The notes beneath the pieces are model-generated. The model did not search any database and was not told the origin of the DNA. It worked only from the letters and a program-made list of their open reading frames with translations. DNA of 64,000 bases from Vibrio sp. MEBiC08052 (GTDB taxonomy: Bacteria; Pseudomonadota; Gammaproteobacteria; Enterobacterales; Vibrionaceae), in assembly GCF_001506075.1 (NCBI RefSeq), contig NZ_KQ947475.1, positions 2,326,390 to 2,390,389 of the forward strand, written 5' to 3'. Shown piece after piece: positions 39,863 through 50,177 of the stretch. Position 1 is the stretch's first letter; each line of letters starts with the position of its first letter. Position numbers and translations under genes: made by a program.

Positions 39863-40993
39863 CTAATAATCCATATCGGTTGGAATGGTCATTGCTTCTT
39901 CATTGAGTTTTGGCCGTTTACCACCGCGTCGCCGATACTGTCGCAACTGAAACACATAAGCCAAGACTTGAGCCACCGCTAAAAACAAGCCATCTGGGAT
40001 TTCCTGCTCTAATTCGGTGGTATGGTAAAGCGCACGAGCCAACGGTGGTGCCGGCACAATTTCAATCTCATGCTCTCTGGCCACTTCCCGGATTTTCAGG
40101 GCAAGGTGATCAATACCTTTAGCCACCACAATCGGTGCTTTATCACTATTTTGTTTATACCGTAGTGCCACAGAGAAATGTTCCGGGTTGGTGATAATCA
40201 CATCCGCTTGAGGCACATCAGCCATCATTCGTCGCTGTGCCGCTTCTCTTTGCAACATTCGGATCCGACCTTTGACTTCAGGTTTTCCTTCCGTGTCTTT
40301 GTATTCATCTTTGACTTCCTGTTTGGTCATTTTTAACTGATTGGCGTGCTGCCAAATTTGAAAAGGAATATCAATAGCGACCACAATGAGTAAAGAGCAA
40401 CTAATCAATAGGACGAAATTCAATAAAATCTGCAACGCGTGATAAATATTTTGCGGGAACGCATCCAGACTCAGCTGAAATAGATCCACTTTCTGACTCT
40501 CAATCAAAAAGAAAGCCGCACCGGCAACCAGTGTGACTTTTAAAATAGATTTCAGTAATTCGACCCAGCTTTGCAAACCAAACATCCGTTTGAGTCCACT
40601 CAGCGGGTTCAATTTTGACATTTTAGGGCGGGCAGCTTCTGCCGAAAAAGAAATCCCACCGACACCGGTTGCACCGAGGAGCGCAGCAATAAATAGCGTT
40701 ACCAGAACCAACACCATGGGCAAGATTAGCGTCACCAGTGATCCGGATAAAACATCAAACAGTTTAGGCAGGTCAAAGATCTCTTCGCGGCTCAAGGTAA
40801 ATAGCCGCCCCATCGTCAGATACAAAGCTTTCGCTAAACTTTCCCCGAACCACATCAGCGCAATCGCACCAACGACCAGTACCGATACCGACGCTAACTC
40901 CTTCGAACGGGCAACCTGCCCTTTCTCTTTTGCCTGTTCTCGCCTTCGGGGTGTGGCTTCTTCGGTACGTTCTTGTCCGTCAGACTCAGCCAT
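39863..40993 (-). CDS. flhB: flagellar export gate protein FlhB
   Basis: Inner-membrane export-apparatus protein of 376 residues with four hydrophobic helices (~32-215) and a cytoplasmic autocleaved domain that switches substrate specificity. The cleavage motif reads NPEH (269-272) where the family norm is NPTH. Typical blocks are RTEEATPRRREQAKEKGQ at the N terminus and the KQEVKDEYKDTEGKPEVK linker. A strong AAGGAGG precedes the ATG. Last gene of the fliK operon; flhA does not follow it. Confidence 0.96.
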   Translation of the reverse strand: MAESDGQERTEEATPRRREQAKEKGQVARSKELASVSVLVVGAIALMWFGESLAKALYLTMGRLFTLSREEIFDLPKLFDVLSGSLVTLILPMVLVLVTLFIAALLGATGVGGISFSAEAARPKMSKLNPLSGLKRMFGLQSWVELLKSILKVTLVAGAAFFLIESQKVDLFQLSLDAFPQNIYHALQILLNFVLLISCSLLIVVAIDIPFQIWQHANQLKMTKQEVKDEYKDTEGKPEVKGRIRMLQREAAQRRMMADVPQADVIITNPEHFSVALRYKQNSDKAPIVVAKGIDHLALKIREVAREHEIEIVPAPPLARALYHTTELEQEIPDGLFLAVAQVLAYVFQLRQYRRRGGKRPKLNEEAMTIPTDMDY

Positions 40994-41005
40994 AGTCTGT
41001 CCTCC

Positions 41006-41797
41006 TTAAGGTGCCTGACAATCCAGTCGTATCAAGCGACAAATCTGAGCCTGCCCCTGCTCCCAGAAAATCTCATAATGACTGTACAGCCCGGTAACAA
41101 TGTACCAGCACAGTAGTAATCCGACCATAAGCGCAAAAGCAAAGCCAAGAGAAAAAATATTCAACTGTGGTGCTGCCCGAGTCATGACGCCAAACGAAAG
41201 ATTGACGGTCAATAAGGCAATAATGCCGGAAAGAGACATCGTCAATGCGACTTTAAATATAATGCCAAACCACAACGCCAATTCGCGAAAGTCAACGGAT
41301 GTCAGCCCCCCTTGACCAATCGGTAATGATTTAAAACTAAAGGCAATCAGTTGAAGCATCTTTAAATGCCCGTCACTGGCCAGAAAAAACATCGTCGCCA
41401 GAAACATAAAAAACTGCCCCAGTAGCGGTGTATTTTGGCCGTTAGCGGGGTCAACCATTGAGGCAAAGCCCAAGCTCGATTGCATCCCGATAATTTGACC
41501 CAGCATGACAAATGTCTGAATCATAAACTGCGTCACCGTTCCCATCGCCACGCCAATGACAATTTGCTCAAACGTAATCATGAATCCCGGCAGGGAAAGC
41601 AGTTCAATATTTGAGGGAACAGCCGGAATCGCCGGCATGATGGCAAATGTGATGGCAATGCCAAGGTAGAGACGAATGCGGGCAGTGACAAACCGCGCCC
41701 CTGTCACAGTCATCACCATCAACATGGCAGAGATCCGAGTCAGCGGCCAAAAATATGTGGCGATCCAATCTAAAATCAGGTTTGCCGGATATGTCAT
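41006..41797 (-). CDS. fliR: flagellar export apparatus protein FliR
   Basis: Hydrophobic export-gate component of 263 residues with about six membrane helices, part of the FliPQR core. I start at ATG 41797, preceded by GAGG at 8 bases, giving MTYPANLILDWIATYFWPL and a family-typical length. The longer frame overlaps the end of fliQ. A 12-base gap leads to flhB. Confidence 0.94.
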   Translation of the reverse strand: MTYPANLILDWIATYFWPLTRISAMLMVMTVTGARFVTARIRLYLGIAITFAIMPAIPAVPSNIELLSLPGFMITFEQIVIGVAMGTVTQFMIQTFVMLGQIIGMQSSLGFASMVDPANGQNTPLLGQFFMFLATMFFLASDGHLKMLQLIAFSFKSLPIGQGGLTSVDFRELALWFGIIFKVALTMSLSGIIALLTVNLSFGVMTRAAPQLNIFSLGFAFALMVGLLLCWYIVTGLYSHYEIFWEQGQAQICRLIRLDCQAP

Positions 41798-41807
41798 CAC
41801 GGGTGCC

Positions 41808-42077
41808 TCAATAGAGGATTTGGGGTAAACGATCAATCATGGAATAAAAGAACTCCATTAAAATCCGAGTCATCCAATGGGCAAACAGCATCAACGCCAG
41901 CAATGTCACGATTAAACGGGGGAGAAAGCTGAGGGTCTGCTCGTTAATCGAGGTCGCAGCCTGAAAGACTGCAACCGCTAAACCAATCAATAAACCGGGC
42001 ACAATGATTGCCGAAACCATTAGTAATACAATCCATAAAGCATCGCGGAATATTTCAACAAAAGCTTCTGGTGTCAT
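41808..42077 (-). CDS. fliQ: flagellar export apparatus protein FliQ
   Basis: An 89-residue protein with two membrane helices (MTPEAFVEIFRDALWIVLL ... ALMLFAHWMTRILMEFF), the standard FliQ length and pattern, between fliP and fliR. Confidence 0.95.
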   Translation of the reverse strand: MTPEAFVEIFRDALWIVLLMVSAIIVPGLLIGLAVAVFQAATSINEQTLSFLPRLIVTLLALMLFAHWMTRILMEFFYSMIDRLPQILY

Positions 42078-42086
42078 TGTCTCCCC

Positions 42087-42965
42087 CTAAAGTGCAAAAC
42101 TGCCTGCGAGTGTCGATAGAATCAGGTTCCATCCATCGACCAACACAAACAACATCAGCTTGAATGGCAAAGAAACAATCATAGGAGACAACATCATCAT
42201 CCCCATTGCCATCAAGACCGAAGCAACAACCAAATCGATCACCAAAAAAGGAAGAAACAACATAAACCCGATCTGAAAAGCTGTTTTTAACTCAGAGGTA
42301 ATAAAGGCCGGAATCAATACCGTCATTTCGACATCTTGCGGATCGGTTGCCTGCGAGCCGGACATATTGACAAACGTTTCTAAATCTTTAACCCGTGTCT
42401 GCTTGAGCATGAAAGCTCGCATCGGTTTTTGCGCTTCATCAAAGGCTTGTCTCGCATTAATCTGCTCATTGAGATAAGGCTGGATCGCGCGTTCATTCAC
42501 TTGGTGAAATACCGGAGACATAATAAAAAATGTCAGAAACAACGCAATCCCGATAATGACTTGGTTTGATGGCGTTTGCTGCAATCCCATTGCTTGGCGC
42601 AGAATCGACATAACGACCACAATCCGGGTAAACGAGGTCATCAGAATCACTAATGCCGGCAAGAAGCCGAGCATCGTCATTAAACCGAGAATCTGTAAAC
42701 TAATCGAATAATCCTGACTACCGTCAGGATTGGTCGTCATTGTAATCGCAGGAATACCGGCCTGATTCGAGTGAGCGGCCGTTGCTGTATTTGAAATACC
42801 CTGTGCGGTAATACTCTGTGTGACCAGACTACTGGCAGGCTGAACCTCTCCAGAAGCTGGTGCTGCCCAAGACATCACAGAGAACAACCCTAAACACAGC
42901 ACCAGCCCGTGAAGGGCCAGTCTGTTCCAATGCGATGTGACTAAATGGAAGCTATATTTTATCAT
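42087..42965 (-). CDS. fliP: flagellar export apparatus protein FliP
   Basis: A 292-residue export-gate protein. A cleavable signal peptide ([19 protein letters not shown]) is followed by a periplasmic stretch and the family core: [48 protein letters not shown] and the C-terminal [20 protein letters not shown] (quoted in parts). Overlaps the end of fliO by 14 bases. Confidence 0.95.
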   Translation of the reverse strand: MIKYSFHLVTSHWNRLALHGLVLCLGLFSVMSWAAPASGEVQPASSLVTQSITAQGISNTATAAHSNQAGIPAITMTTNPDGSQDYSISLQILGLMTMLGFLPALVILMTSFTRIVVVMSILRQAMGLQQTPSNQVIIGIALFLTFFIMSPVFHQVNERAIQPYLNEQINARQAFDEAQKPMRAFMLKQTRVKDLETFVNMSGSQATDPQDVEMTVLIPAFITSELKTAFQIGFMLFLPFLVIDLVVASVLMAMGMMMLSPMIVSLPFKLMLFVLVDGWNLILSTLAGSFAL

Positions 42966-43344
42966 TCTTTTTCAAAAACCGATTAAGTTGGCCCGCAAAG
43001 GGATGTTCCACTGTCCGAGACCCGGATGCCAACGGTTGCTCAAGCTTGGAAATCAATTGAATCGAATGGCTTGTCGCTCCGACTAAAAACTGCTCTTCTC
43101 CTGCCTGAACAACCAATAGTTTTTCTTTCGTTCCAATCGGAAGTTGACGAATGATCATCAGATCTTTTTGATGACCCAACGCTGGTAAACGCATCTTTTT
43201 GAGTAAAAATGCCAGTACCAGAATAAAGGCAATCACAAAAACCAGAGACCCCAGCGTCGTCAAGATACTCATGGAGTCGCCAACCTCTGCCCAAGCGGGA
43301 AAGGCACAAAAAAACAGACTAAACAGGCTAATTAATCGTTTCAT
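42952..43344 (-). CDS. fliO: flagellar assembly protein FliO
   Basis: A 130-residue bitopic membrane protein that helps FliP assembly. It has a signal-like N terminus, one strong membrane helix ([21 protein letters not shown]) and a cytoplasmic domain with [21 protein letters not shown]. The reading frame opens with TTG one codon earlier; the ATG at 43342-43344 with AAGGG upstream is the better start. Confidence 0.9.
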   Translation of the reverse strand: MKRLISLFSLFFCAFPAWAEVGDSMSILTTLGSLVFVIAFILVLAFLLKKMRLPALGHQKDLMIIRQLPIGTKEKLLVVQAGEEQFLVGATSHSIQLISKLEQPLASGSRTVEHPFAGQLNRFLKKNDKI

Positions 43345-43352
43345 CAACGCCC

Positions 43353-43766
43353 TTATCTCAGCTTCTTAATCCGTTCTGTCTGGCTAATCACATCGGTTAA
43401 ACGGATCCCGAACTTATCGTTGACCACCACAACCTCACCATGAGCAATCAACGTCCCATTGACGAGGACATCCAATGATTCTCCGGCAATGCGATCCAGT
43501 TCGACAACCGAGCCTTGGTTCAATTGCAGCAAATTACGGATACTAATTTGTGAGCGACCGACTTCCATCGAAATCGTCACCGGAATATCCATAATCGTAT
43601 CTAGTTTCCGTCGCTCATCTTCTGAAATAGGCTGTGATGTATCTTTCAACTCTTCAAGTGGCGCTGCCAATATTTCATCAATATCGTCATCTGATGCTGC
43701 ATTCGGGTCTTCACCCAGCGCCGCAGCCCACTCATCTGCCAGTTTTTGATCATCAATATCAGACAT
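43353..43766 (-). CDS. fliN: flagellar motor switch protein FliN
   Basis: A 137-residue C-ring protein. The acidic N-terminal region is followed by the SpoA/FliN domain (MDIPVTISMEVGRSQISIRNLL, LNQGSVVELDRIAGESLDVLVNG, EVVVVNDKFGIRLTDV, quoted in parts). Works with FliM and FliG in torque and direction switching. Confidence 0.96.
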   Translation of the reverse strand: MSDIDDQKLADEWAAALGEDPNAASDDDIDEILAAPLEELKDTSQPISEDERRKLDTIMDIPVTISMEVGRSQISIRNLLQLNQGSVVELDRIAGESLDVLVNGTLIAHGEVVVVNDKFGIRLTDVISQTERIKKLR

Positions 43767-43780
43767 CTTTGCTACCTACT

Positions 43781-44827
43781 TTAGTCTTTTACTTCATCTT
43801 CTCTTTCAAGATCGGAAATAATATCCTCACTCAAAAAAGCCAAATCTGTCTTCACAACATCAGGACGTTTGATTTTCTGTGAAATCTGAATGGCCAGGTT
43901 ATCTTCCGAACGCCCCATTTTCACACGGAAGGTCGGCAGTTCTTCCACAAACATAATCGCATGTTCAGGCATATCAATCGGAATGACATCTCCCACCTGC
44001 AACTCCATCAAATCTCTTAATGCCAAGACTTTTTCCAGCAAGTTCACGCGGAAATTGACCGGTACGTCCATGATTTCTTCACGCAGCGCCGAGCTCCAGC
44101 GAACATCCGTTTCCATTTTATCCGATTGAACCCCGGCATCTAAAAGCTCACGGATCGGTTCAAGCATCGAGTATGGCATGACCATATGGAAATCACCACC
44201 ACCGCCATCGACCTCAATATGAAACGAACTCACGACAATTACTTCCGTCGGGCTGACAATATTGGCCATACTTGGGTTGACTTCGGAGTCAAGATATTCA
44301 AACTCAACCCCCATCACCGGAGACCAAGCTTCTTTATAATCTGCGAACACAATTTTCAACAACAGTTGAATGACGCGACGCTCTGTCGGAGTAAACTCAC
44401 GCCCTTCGATTCTGGCGTGAAAACGGCCATCCCCACCAAAGAAGTTTTCCACCAAAATGAAGACTAAGCGTGCTTCCATGGTAATCAGCGCCGTCCCTTT
44501 TAATGGGCGGAAACGCACCATATTGAGACTGGTCGGGACGTACAGCGTATTCTGATACTCCCCGAACTTCATCATCTGTACGCCGTTAATCGACACTTCG
44601 GCTGTTTTTCTCAGCATGTTAAACAAACTGATACGCAAATGACGCGCAAATCGTTCATTAATCAACTCAAGCGTCGGCATCCGTCCCCGGACAATGCGAT
44701 CCTGAGAAGAAAAATCAAAACTGGTCGCCTCACGCGTATCCGTGTCTAACTCTTCTTCTTCATCATCGACACTATCGACGCCATGTAATAGCGCATCAAT
44801 CTCGTCCTGGCTTAATAGATCAGTCAC
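43781..44827 (-). CDS. fliM: flagellar motor switch protein FliM
   Basis: A 348-residue C-ring protein. The N-terminal CheY-P binding motif LSQDEIDALL is at residues 5-14, the CheC-like middle domain includes LELINERFARHLRISLFNMLRK, and a SpoA-like domain closes the protein. The start codon is GTG (44825-44827). The cheY gene itself is outside the window. Confidence 0.96.
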   Translation of the reverse strand: MTDLLSQDEIDALLHGVDSVDDEEEELDTDTREATSFDFSSQDRIVRGRMPTLELINERFARHLRISLFNMLRKTAEVSINGVQMMKFGEYQNTLYVPTSLNMVRFRPLKGTALITMEARLVFILVENFFGGDGRFHARIEGREFTPTERRVIQLLLKIVFADYKEAWSPVMGVEFEYLDSEVNPSMANIVSPTEVIVVSSFHIEVDGGGGDFHMVMPYSMLEPIRELLDAGVQSDKMETDVRWSSALREEIMDVPVNFRVNLLEKVLALRDLMELQVGDVIPIDMPEHAIMFVEELPTFRVKMGRSEDNLAIQISQKIKRPDVVKTDLAFLSEDIISDLEREDEVKD

Positions 44828-44834
44828 ACATCAC

Positions 44835-45341
44835 CTATTGCATTACAAAATCAGTAAACAGAACTCGTTCAATCACAGGCTCTCCGACTGCTTTGCTCAG
44901 CGCGGTCTGAATATCTTTCGTCGCTCGGTCACGCAACTCAATCCGACCATTGGGTGACCGCAGTTGTTCTACCGTCGCAGAAGCAAACGTCGAGAGCAGA
45001 GAACTTTCGATTAATGGGGAGTGGTAACGGGCCTGATTTTCATTCTCACTCCCTCGTACCATTAATTGAACTTTAATCTGAACCATCCGATCACGTTTAT
45101 CACCCGTGACATTAAACACGAACGGTTGAGGAAGACTGACATAAGCCACGGGTTCACTCTTGGTATCAACCTTCGCGACACTCTGCTCAGGTTCTGCAGT
45201 TGGCGATTCCTCATCCGAACCCATCATAAAAAATGCAGCACCGCCACCAACCAATAGCAATACCACCAGAGCGATAATGATAATCAAAAGTTTCTTTTTG
45301 CCGCCGGATGCATTTTCTGCGACACCATTCTCATCTGCCAT
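44835..45341 (-). CDS. fliL: flagellar basal body-associated protein FliL
   Basis: A 168-residue single-pass inner-membrane protein: one helix (KKLLIIIIALVVLLLVGGGAAFF, ~16-38), then a periplasmic stomatin-like domain with PFVFNVTGDKRDRMVQIKVQ. FliL forms a ring around stator units and supports torque. Lies between fliK and fliM. Confidence 0.93.
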   Translation of the reverse strand: MADENGVAENASGGKKKLLIIIIALVVLLLVGGGAAFFMMGSDEESPTAEPEQSVAKVDTKSEPVAYVSLPQPFVFNVTGDKRDRMVQIKVQLMVRGSENENQARYHSPLIESSLLSTFASATVEQLRSPNGRIELRDRATKDIQTALSKAVGEPVIERVLFTDFVMQ

Positions 45342-45378
45342 AATTATCTCTGCATGTGCAACATACTAATTTTTAACC

Positions 45379-47427
45379 CTATGCGTAATAACTAATCCCA
45401 TCACGCTTCGAACTCACATTCACATCAAGTTTAACACCTGTGTCCGGATTATCATCATGAAAAACCGAATCCTGACTCAACAGCGCATTACGCCCAGATG
45501 ACTGCCCCTGTCCCGAAGCCGCATAACCTTGTTGCTGCTGCCCGCTGCCTTGGTGCTGGACAGATGTTTCGCCAAGCTGAACACCTTGCTGTGACAACAT
45601 GTCTCTCAAACGAGGCATAGAGTGTTCAAGTGCTTCTCTGGCTTGTGGCGTTGCCACGGTAAAATGCACAGTGGCGGCATCACCGGACATGTTCATGCGG
45701 ATATGCATTCGTCCCAGTTCCGGCGGATCAAGCCGTATATCAATGTTTTTCAAATTCTTGGACATCATCATCTGAACCCGATCCGAGAGCTGATCGGCAG
45801 CCATTGCATCTTTTGCCAAATAAATCGAAGTAGGATTCTGGGCTACATCAGCTCTTATATTACTCTGAATACCCGAGGTCTGTTGACCAGTCAGTGATGA
45901 CAGTTGATGTGCAAAATGTCCTTCTTTTCCCGTACCGTCATCAATCATTCCCTCAGAACGGGCTTTGCCATCATCAGATCCAGCAAGGCGCTGACGAATC
46001 CATTGCTCGCGCCCGACGGCACTCGCGGATAAAGTCTGCAATGCCGCCTGAGATACGGTGGAATCGCCGGAAAGAGGCATGAGCGAGTTGGTGGAACCAT
46101 CACTCTGAATTGCCTGAGTCAACGAATTCACCGGAACAGGTGCTGCTTGAGGCAATTGTTGAGCTGCTGTCTGTTGCTGGGCCATGTGTATATGATGACG
46201 GGGATCTGCTTTTGGCGGTAATTCTTGATTCAGAGACTGCAGTAGCTTTTGTGATAACGCAGCTTTCTCAGTATTGCCTTCCACTCCCGATAAAGCAGCA
46301 GTATGAACCTGCTCACCACCATCGGTTGCCACCACATCCTGCATCTCCGCCTGACCGATAACATTCTGATTTGATACGCCTTGGATATTAACTCCGGCAG
46401 GTATCTGAACGGATTTAACAGTGGCTTCTTTACGTCCTGAATCTTTATGTTCCGTATCTTGATGTCCGACATCTTTGGTCTGTACTTCAGATGCGACAAC
46501 GGATGATGCTACACTGCCATTAGCTTGAGCAGTGGTTTCTGTAAGCTGAGATATATCAGCCGTCACCGCTTTCTCCCCTGTCAGGTCATGTTCATCCAGA
46601 CCTTTACCTTTAGTTTGGGAAGGAGAACTGTCCGGTTCAATCTGAGACAAAGACAATTCTGCAGGGCCGGCTGGATCCTGAAGAACTGCTGAGTCAGTCA
46701 CTTTGGTCTGTGGCACCGTGTTTGCTACATGCTTGGCATGCTCAGGTTCAATGGCATCCGAGGCTGGCAATTTCTTGCCGTTTTGCGACACAAGCTGTTG
46801 TTCAGCCCCTTTAAGCCGGCTTAATACAGCTTCACCTTCTCCCATCGTCCGCAATGCAGCTTCTTTTTGTGCCGATGAGGCACTTGGCTTGGTGGATACC
46901 AGAGAGGATGATGGAACTGTCGCAACGGACCGGATGCTTGAATCGGGACGAGGAACATTCACCTCAGTGGTACCGCCATCACGCTGATGTTGCCCACCGG
47001 ATGTTTTCACCTCCGCGATTTGAGCGTTATCCAAATCATCAACATTCTCAGACAAATTCTTCAGCGATAGCGTCTCAGATAAATCCGTCTCGGCCAGCTC
47101 GGTTTGAGACTGTTCTTTTCCAGCAAGCGCTTTCCCTGTCATTTCTTTGTCAGATATTTCTTTATCTGACAATAGGGCATCTGCTGACATATCACCAACG
47201 ACATCTGATGCCGCCTCAATGTTTTTTACTTCACCGCCTTTTACTAAGGGTTTTCCAGAAACAGAAACCGAATCCTCTCCCTTAAATAAAGCTGCAAGTT
47301 TGGCAAAGAAGCCACCGGACTCTTGCGACGATTCAGCAACATCACCAACAACGGCATCATCACTAACCGCTTTGTGGTGAGACTGAGCTTTCTGTGTCCC
47401 TGACGTGGGCGTGAGGTTGATATTCAT
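45379..47427 (-). CDS. fliK: flagellar hook-length control protein FliK
   Basis: A 682-residue secreted molecular ruler. The long, low-complexity, Ser/Gln/Glu-rich N-terminal part is poorly conserved. The C-terminal FliK domain (~555-650) has MSKNLKNIDIRLDPPELGRM ... ARMEAL-type text ending EHSMPRLRDMLSQQGVQLGETSV, which contacts FlhB. Two tracts with five-residue periodicity occur at residues 86-120 and 319-333. First gene of fliKLMNOPQR-flhB, behind a sigma-54 promoter. Confidence 0.92.
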   Translation of the reverse strand: MNINLTPTSGTQKAQSHHKAVSDDAVVGDVAESSQESGGFFAKLAALFKGEDSVSVSGKPLVKGGEVKNIEAASDVVGDMSADALLSDKEISDKEMTGKALAGKEQSQTELAETDLSETLSLKNLSENVDDLDNAQIAEVKTSGGQHQRDGGTTEVNVPRPDSSIRSVATVPSSSLVSTKPSASSAQKEAALRTMGEGEAVLSRLKGAEQQLVSQNGKKLPASDAIEPEHAKHVANTVPQTKVTDSAVLQDPAGPAELSLSQIEPDSSPSQTKGKGLDEHDLTGEKAVTADISQLTETTAQANGSVASSVVASEVQTKDVGHQDTEHKDSGRKEATVKSVQIPAGVNIQGVSNQNVIGQAEMQDVVATDGGEQVHTAALSGVEGNTEKAALSQKLLQSLNQELPPKADPRHHIHMAQQQTAAQQLPQAAPVPVNSLTQAIQSDGSTNSLMPLSGDSTVSQAALQTLSASAVGREQWIRQRLAGSDDGKARSEGMIDDGTGKEGHFAHQLSSLTGQQTSGIQSNIRADVAQNPTSIYLAKDAMAADQLSDRVQMMMSKNLKNIDIRLDPPELGRMHIRMNMSGDAATVHFTVATPQAREALEHSMPRLRDMLSQQGVQLGETSVQHQGSGQQQQGYAASGQGQSSGRNALLSQDSVFHDDNPDTGVKLDVNVSSKRDGISYYA

Positions 47428-47514
47428 ATCCAGTACTCTTGCAAACCAAACCTAATTGACGGTATTTGCTATCACAGACAAATGACCTTGATGCAAACAA
47501 CTTGATATTAAATA

Positions 47515-47530
47515 AGCAAAAAGTAAGCCA
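47515..47530 (-). promoter_or_regulatory. sigma-54 promoter of the fliK operon
   Basis: Minus strand TGGCTTACTTTTTGCT has the -24 GG and -12 GC at the required spacing (TGGC-N8-TTGCT), about 90 bases before fliK. Expected to be activated by FlrC. Confidence 0.8.
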
Positions 47531-47590
47531 TATCATTCAGAATCTGAGTTTGGTTAATAATATCGTGATTCAGATATGGTAAGGGTTTGT

Positions 47591-48031
47591 TTAAAATCGT
47601 GCTTTGCGGGCATACTGAATCGTTGTAAATTCATCGAGTTGTTTCTGCTCTCGTTTAATTTCAACCTGTTGTTTTTCGGCCCGTTTTTTGTCACGCAACC
47701 ACTCATAGGAACGGCGAGTTTTACGGACTTCAAGCCAATGTTCCTGACAGTTCTCAACTTGATCGATAAAATGCTGCTCGGCACCTCTTTGTTTAGCTAG
47801 CGTCTCATCTAACTGAGTTAAGAAACGATTGAGATGTCCATACTGGCTTGCCGTTAAACCGGCTTTTCCCCGGTCAATCATTTGATGACAATAATCCAGA
47901 CGATACTGTTCAATCTGACTCACCTGGCGGTAGTAACTTTCCAGTTCCTGACGTGCGCTATTTAATGCGAGCACTGCTTTCTCTTCATTCTCTTTCGCCT
48001 GTTCCAGCAAGAATTCCAGTGCATTTTCCAT
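47591..48031 (-). CDS. fliJ: flagellar export chaperone FliJ
   Basis: A 146-residue, almost wholly helical coiled-coil protein (ENEEKAVLALNSARQELESYY onward) that couples the FliI ATPase to the export gate. Position between fliI and fliK and the charged C terminus agree. Last gene of fliEFGHIJ; a 163-base gap with the fliK promoter follows. Confidence 0.92.
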   Translation of the reverse strand: MENALEFLLEQAKENEEKAVLALNSARQELESYYRQVSQIEQYRLDYCHQMIDRGKAGLTASQYGHLNRFLTQLDETLAKQRGAEQHFIDQVENCQEHWLEVRKTRRSYEWLRDKKRAEKQQVEIKREQKQLDEFTTIQYARKARF

Positions 48032-48032
48032 A

Positions 48033-49361
48033 TCATTCAGAGCCTATCTGCAAAACATTCTTCAACATACTGACACACATCTCATACGGTACAGTGTCTT
48101 TCATGCCTTGTTGCAGGTACATATCAATCTTCGGTTTGAGGGTAAATGCCTGATCAATCGCCGGATCAGAACCAGGTTTATACGCGCCAATCGATACAAG
48201 ATCTTGATTTTTACGACATATAGACAGGACCTGCCGCACCGCTTTTGACATCAGTTGATGTTCATCGGTCGTGATTTGAGGCATCACCCGACTCACCGAT
48301 TTTTCCACATCAATCGCAGGGTAATGACCGGCATCCGCCAGTTCCCGGGACAAAACAATATGGCCATCGAGAATAGCTCTGGATGCATCGGCAATCGGGT
48401 CTTGAAGATCATCCCCTTCCGTCAACACGGTAAAAAATGCGGTGATCGACCCCTGACCGTCACTACCGTTCCCTGCACGCTCAACCAGCGCTGGCAGTTT
48501 AGCAAAGACCGAAGGCGGATATCCTTTTGTTGCCGGTGGTTCACCGACCGAAAGTGCAATTTCCCGTTGTGCCTGAGCAAAGCGAGTCAAAGAATCCATC
48601 AGTAATAAGACATCCAACCCTTGATCACGAAAATACTCGGCAATGGTCAGCGCAGTCTGACACCCTTTTAGACGCATCAGCGGTGACGCATCAGCCGGTG
48701 CGGCAACAACGACCGCACGTTGACGGCCATCGATACCTAAAATTTCATCAATAAATTCTTTAACTTCTCGTCCACGTTCACCAATGAGGCCGACCACAAC
48801 AACTTGAGCCGTCGTTCCGCGAGTCATCATCCCCAATGTCACGGACTTACCCACACCAGAACCGGCAAAAAGCCCGATACGCTGTCCCTTACCGACCGTC
48901 AATAATCCATTGACTGATTTCAGGCCGACATCCAGCGGTTCAGAGATTGGTTTGCGGGCAAGGGGGTTAATCGCGACAGATTGAAAAGAAGCTTTATGCT
49001 CAGTATAAATCGGTCCTTTGCCATCCAGCGGCATCCCGACCCCATCAATAACTCTTCCCAGCAGTTCCATACCGACGGGGACACCGGTATCACCGTGAAC
49101 CGGTGTCACTTTCGCACCGGGTAAAATGCCTGAAACTTGTTCACTCGGCATTAAATAAAGATGAGCCCCGGAGAAACCGACAACCTCCGCTTCAATCTCG
49201 CCACTCATCGTTTCAACTTTACACAGACTTCCGATCGGTGCTTTACATCCGGTAGCTTCCAGAGTCAGGCCGACCACTCGTACGAGACGGCCTGAGGCTA
49301 TGGGACGTGATGACAGTCCTTGAGTTTTGTATTGTGCAAAACGCTCTTCTAACGCTAACAC
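48033..49361 (-). CDS. fliI: flagellum-specific ATPase FliI
   Basis: Export ATPase of 442 residues related to F1-beta. Walker A AGSGVGKS at 166-173, Walker [18 protein letters not shown], and [10 protein letters not shown] are intact. The start is GTG (49359-49361) inside the last codons of fliH (7-base overlap), a translationally coupled start. Energises unfolding and export of flagellar substrates with FliH and FliJ. Confidence 0.96.
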   Translation of the reverse strand: MLALEERFAQYKTQGLSSRPIASGRLVRVVGLTLEATGCKAPIGSLCKVETMSGEIEAEVVGFSGAHLYLMPSEQVSGILPGAKVTPVHGDTGVPVGMELLGRVIDGVGMPLDGKGPIYTEHKASFQSVAINPLARKPISEPLDVGLKSVNGLLTVGKGQRIGLFAGSGVGKSVTLGMMTRGTTAQVVVVGLIGERGREVKEFIDEILGIDGRQRAVVVAAPADASPLMRLKGCQTALTIAEYFRDQGLDVLLLMDSLTRFAQAQREIALSVGEPPATKGYPPSVFAKLPALVERAGNGSDGQGSITAFFTVLTEGDDLQDPIADASRAILDGHIVLSRELADAGHYPAIDVEKSVSRVMPQITTDEHQLMSKAVRQVLSICRKNQDLVSIGAYKPGSDPAIDQAFTLKPKIDMYLQQGMKDTVPYEMCVSMLKNVLQIGSE

Positions 49362-50155
49362 GCATCACCACCATGTCGGTTTGCTTCACAGAAACTTTTC
49401 AGCGTGGTTCGGATTCGCTCTTCAATCCGGTAGCTGACACTCGATTCGCCGGCTTCAATCTCAACATCGCCGCGATTGAGAGATGGCTCACTCACTAAAG
49501 TCCAATGTCGAAAATCAAGGTCTTCTTCGCCGTAAGAGTGACGAATAACCTCAACATCTTCCGGATTGAGTTTCAGTGTAATGTCATGGCCGGTAATGGG
49601 CAGCGACTCAACTGAGGATTTCACCGTGTCCAGTATCACCTGAGGATTCATCTGCACTTCAACCCGAACCACTTCTCTTACCAAAGCAAGCACCATATCG
49701 ACCAGTTGACGTTCAACCTGTGCATTCATCAGTGCGAGGGGCTGGGCGAATTGATTAGCTAAATTGACAAAACTGGCAACATGTTCATCGATGATTTCCT
49801 GACCGGCCGCCAAACCTTCATTTTGTCCGGTTGCTTGTCCTTCCTGATGCCCCGCCTGATAGCCTTCTTCTTTACCTTTATCGTAACCTTGTCTGAAACC
49901 GGCTTCTTGACCCTGATGCAAGCCTTCTTGATAAGCACCTTGACGAATCAGTTCGATTTCTTCTTCAGTCAGTTCAAGTGGTGCTTCTTCTACCGAGCGT
50001 TCCGTATCCGGAATCCATCCCGGATCGTATTTCAGCGCAGTGTCTTTTGCTTGACCATGAGTCTCAGTCGTGTAATCGGGTAGCCCCCACACTTTGGCAC
50101 GCTCAACATCAGTATCCATTCCCGGACGCAAGAATCCGCGTTTTCTGTCTGACAT
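49355..50155 (-). CDS. fliH: flagellar assembly protein FliH
   Basis: A 266-residue regulator of FliI. Middle residues ~85-130 carry a run of Gly-xxx-Gly spaced segments ([21 protein letters not shown], cited in part), the GxxxG-type helix characteristic of FliH, followed by the V-ATPase E-like C-terminal domain. Overlaps fliI by 7 bases. Confidence 0.94.
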   Translation of the reverse strand: MSDRKRGFLRPGMDTDVERAKVWGLPDYTTETHGQAKDTALKYDPGWIPDTERSVEEAPLELTEEEIELIRQGAYQEGLHQGQEAGFRQGYDKGKEEGYQAGHQEGQATGQNEGLAAGQEIIDEHVASFVNLANQFAQPLALMNAQVERQLVDMVLALVREVVRVEVQMNPQVILDTVKSSVESLPITGHDITLKLNPEDVEVIRHSYGEEDLDFRHWTLVSEPSLNRGDVEIEAGESSVSYRIEERIRTTLKSFCEANRHGGDAC

Positions 50156-50177
50156 CGTGACTCCTTAAAACCATCGA

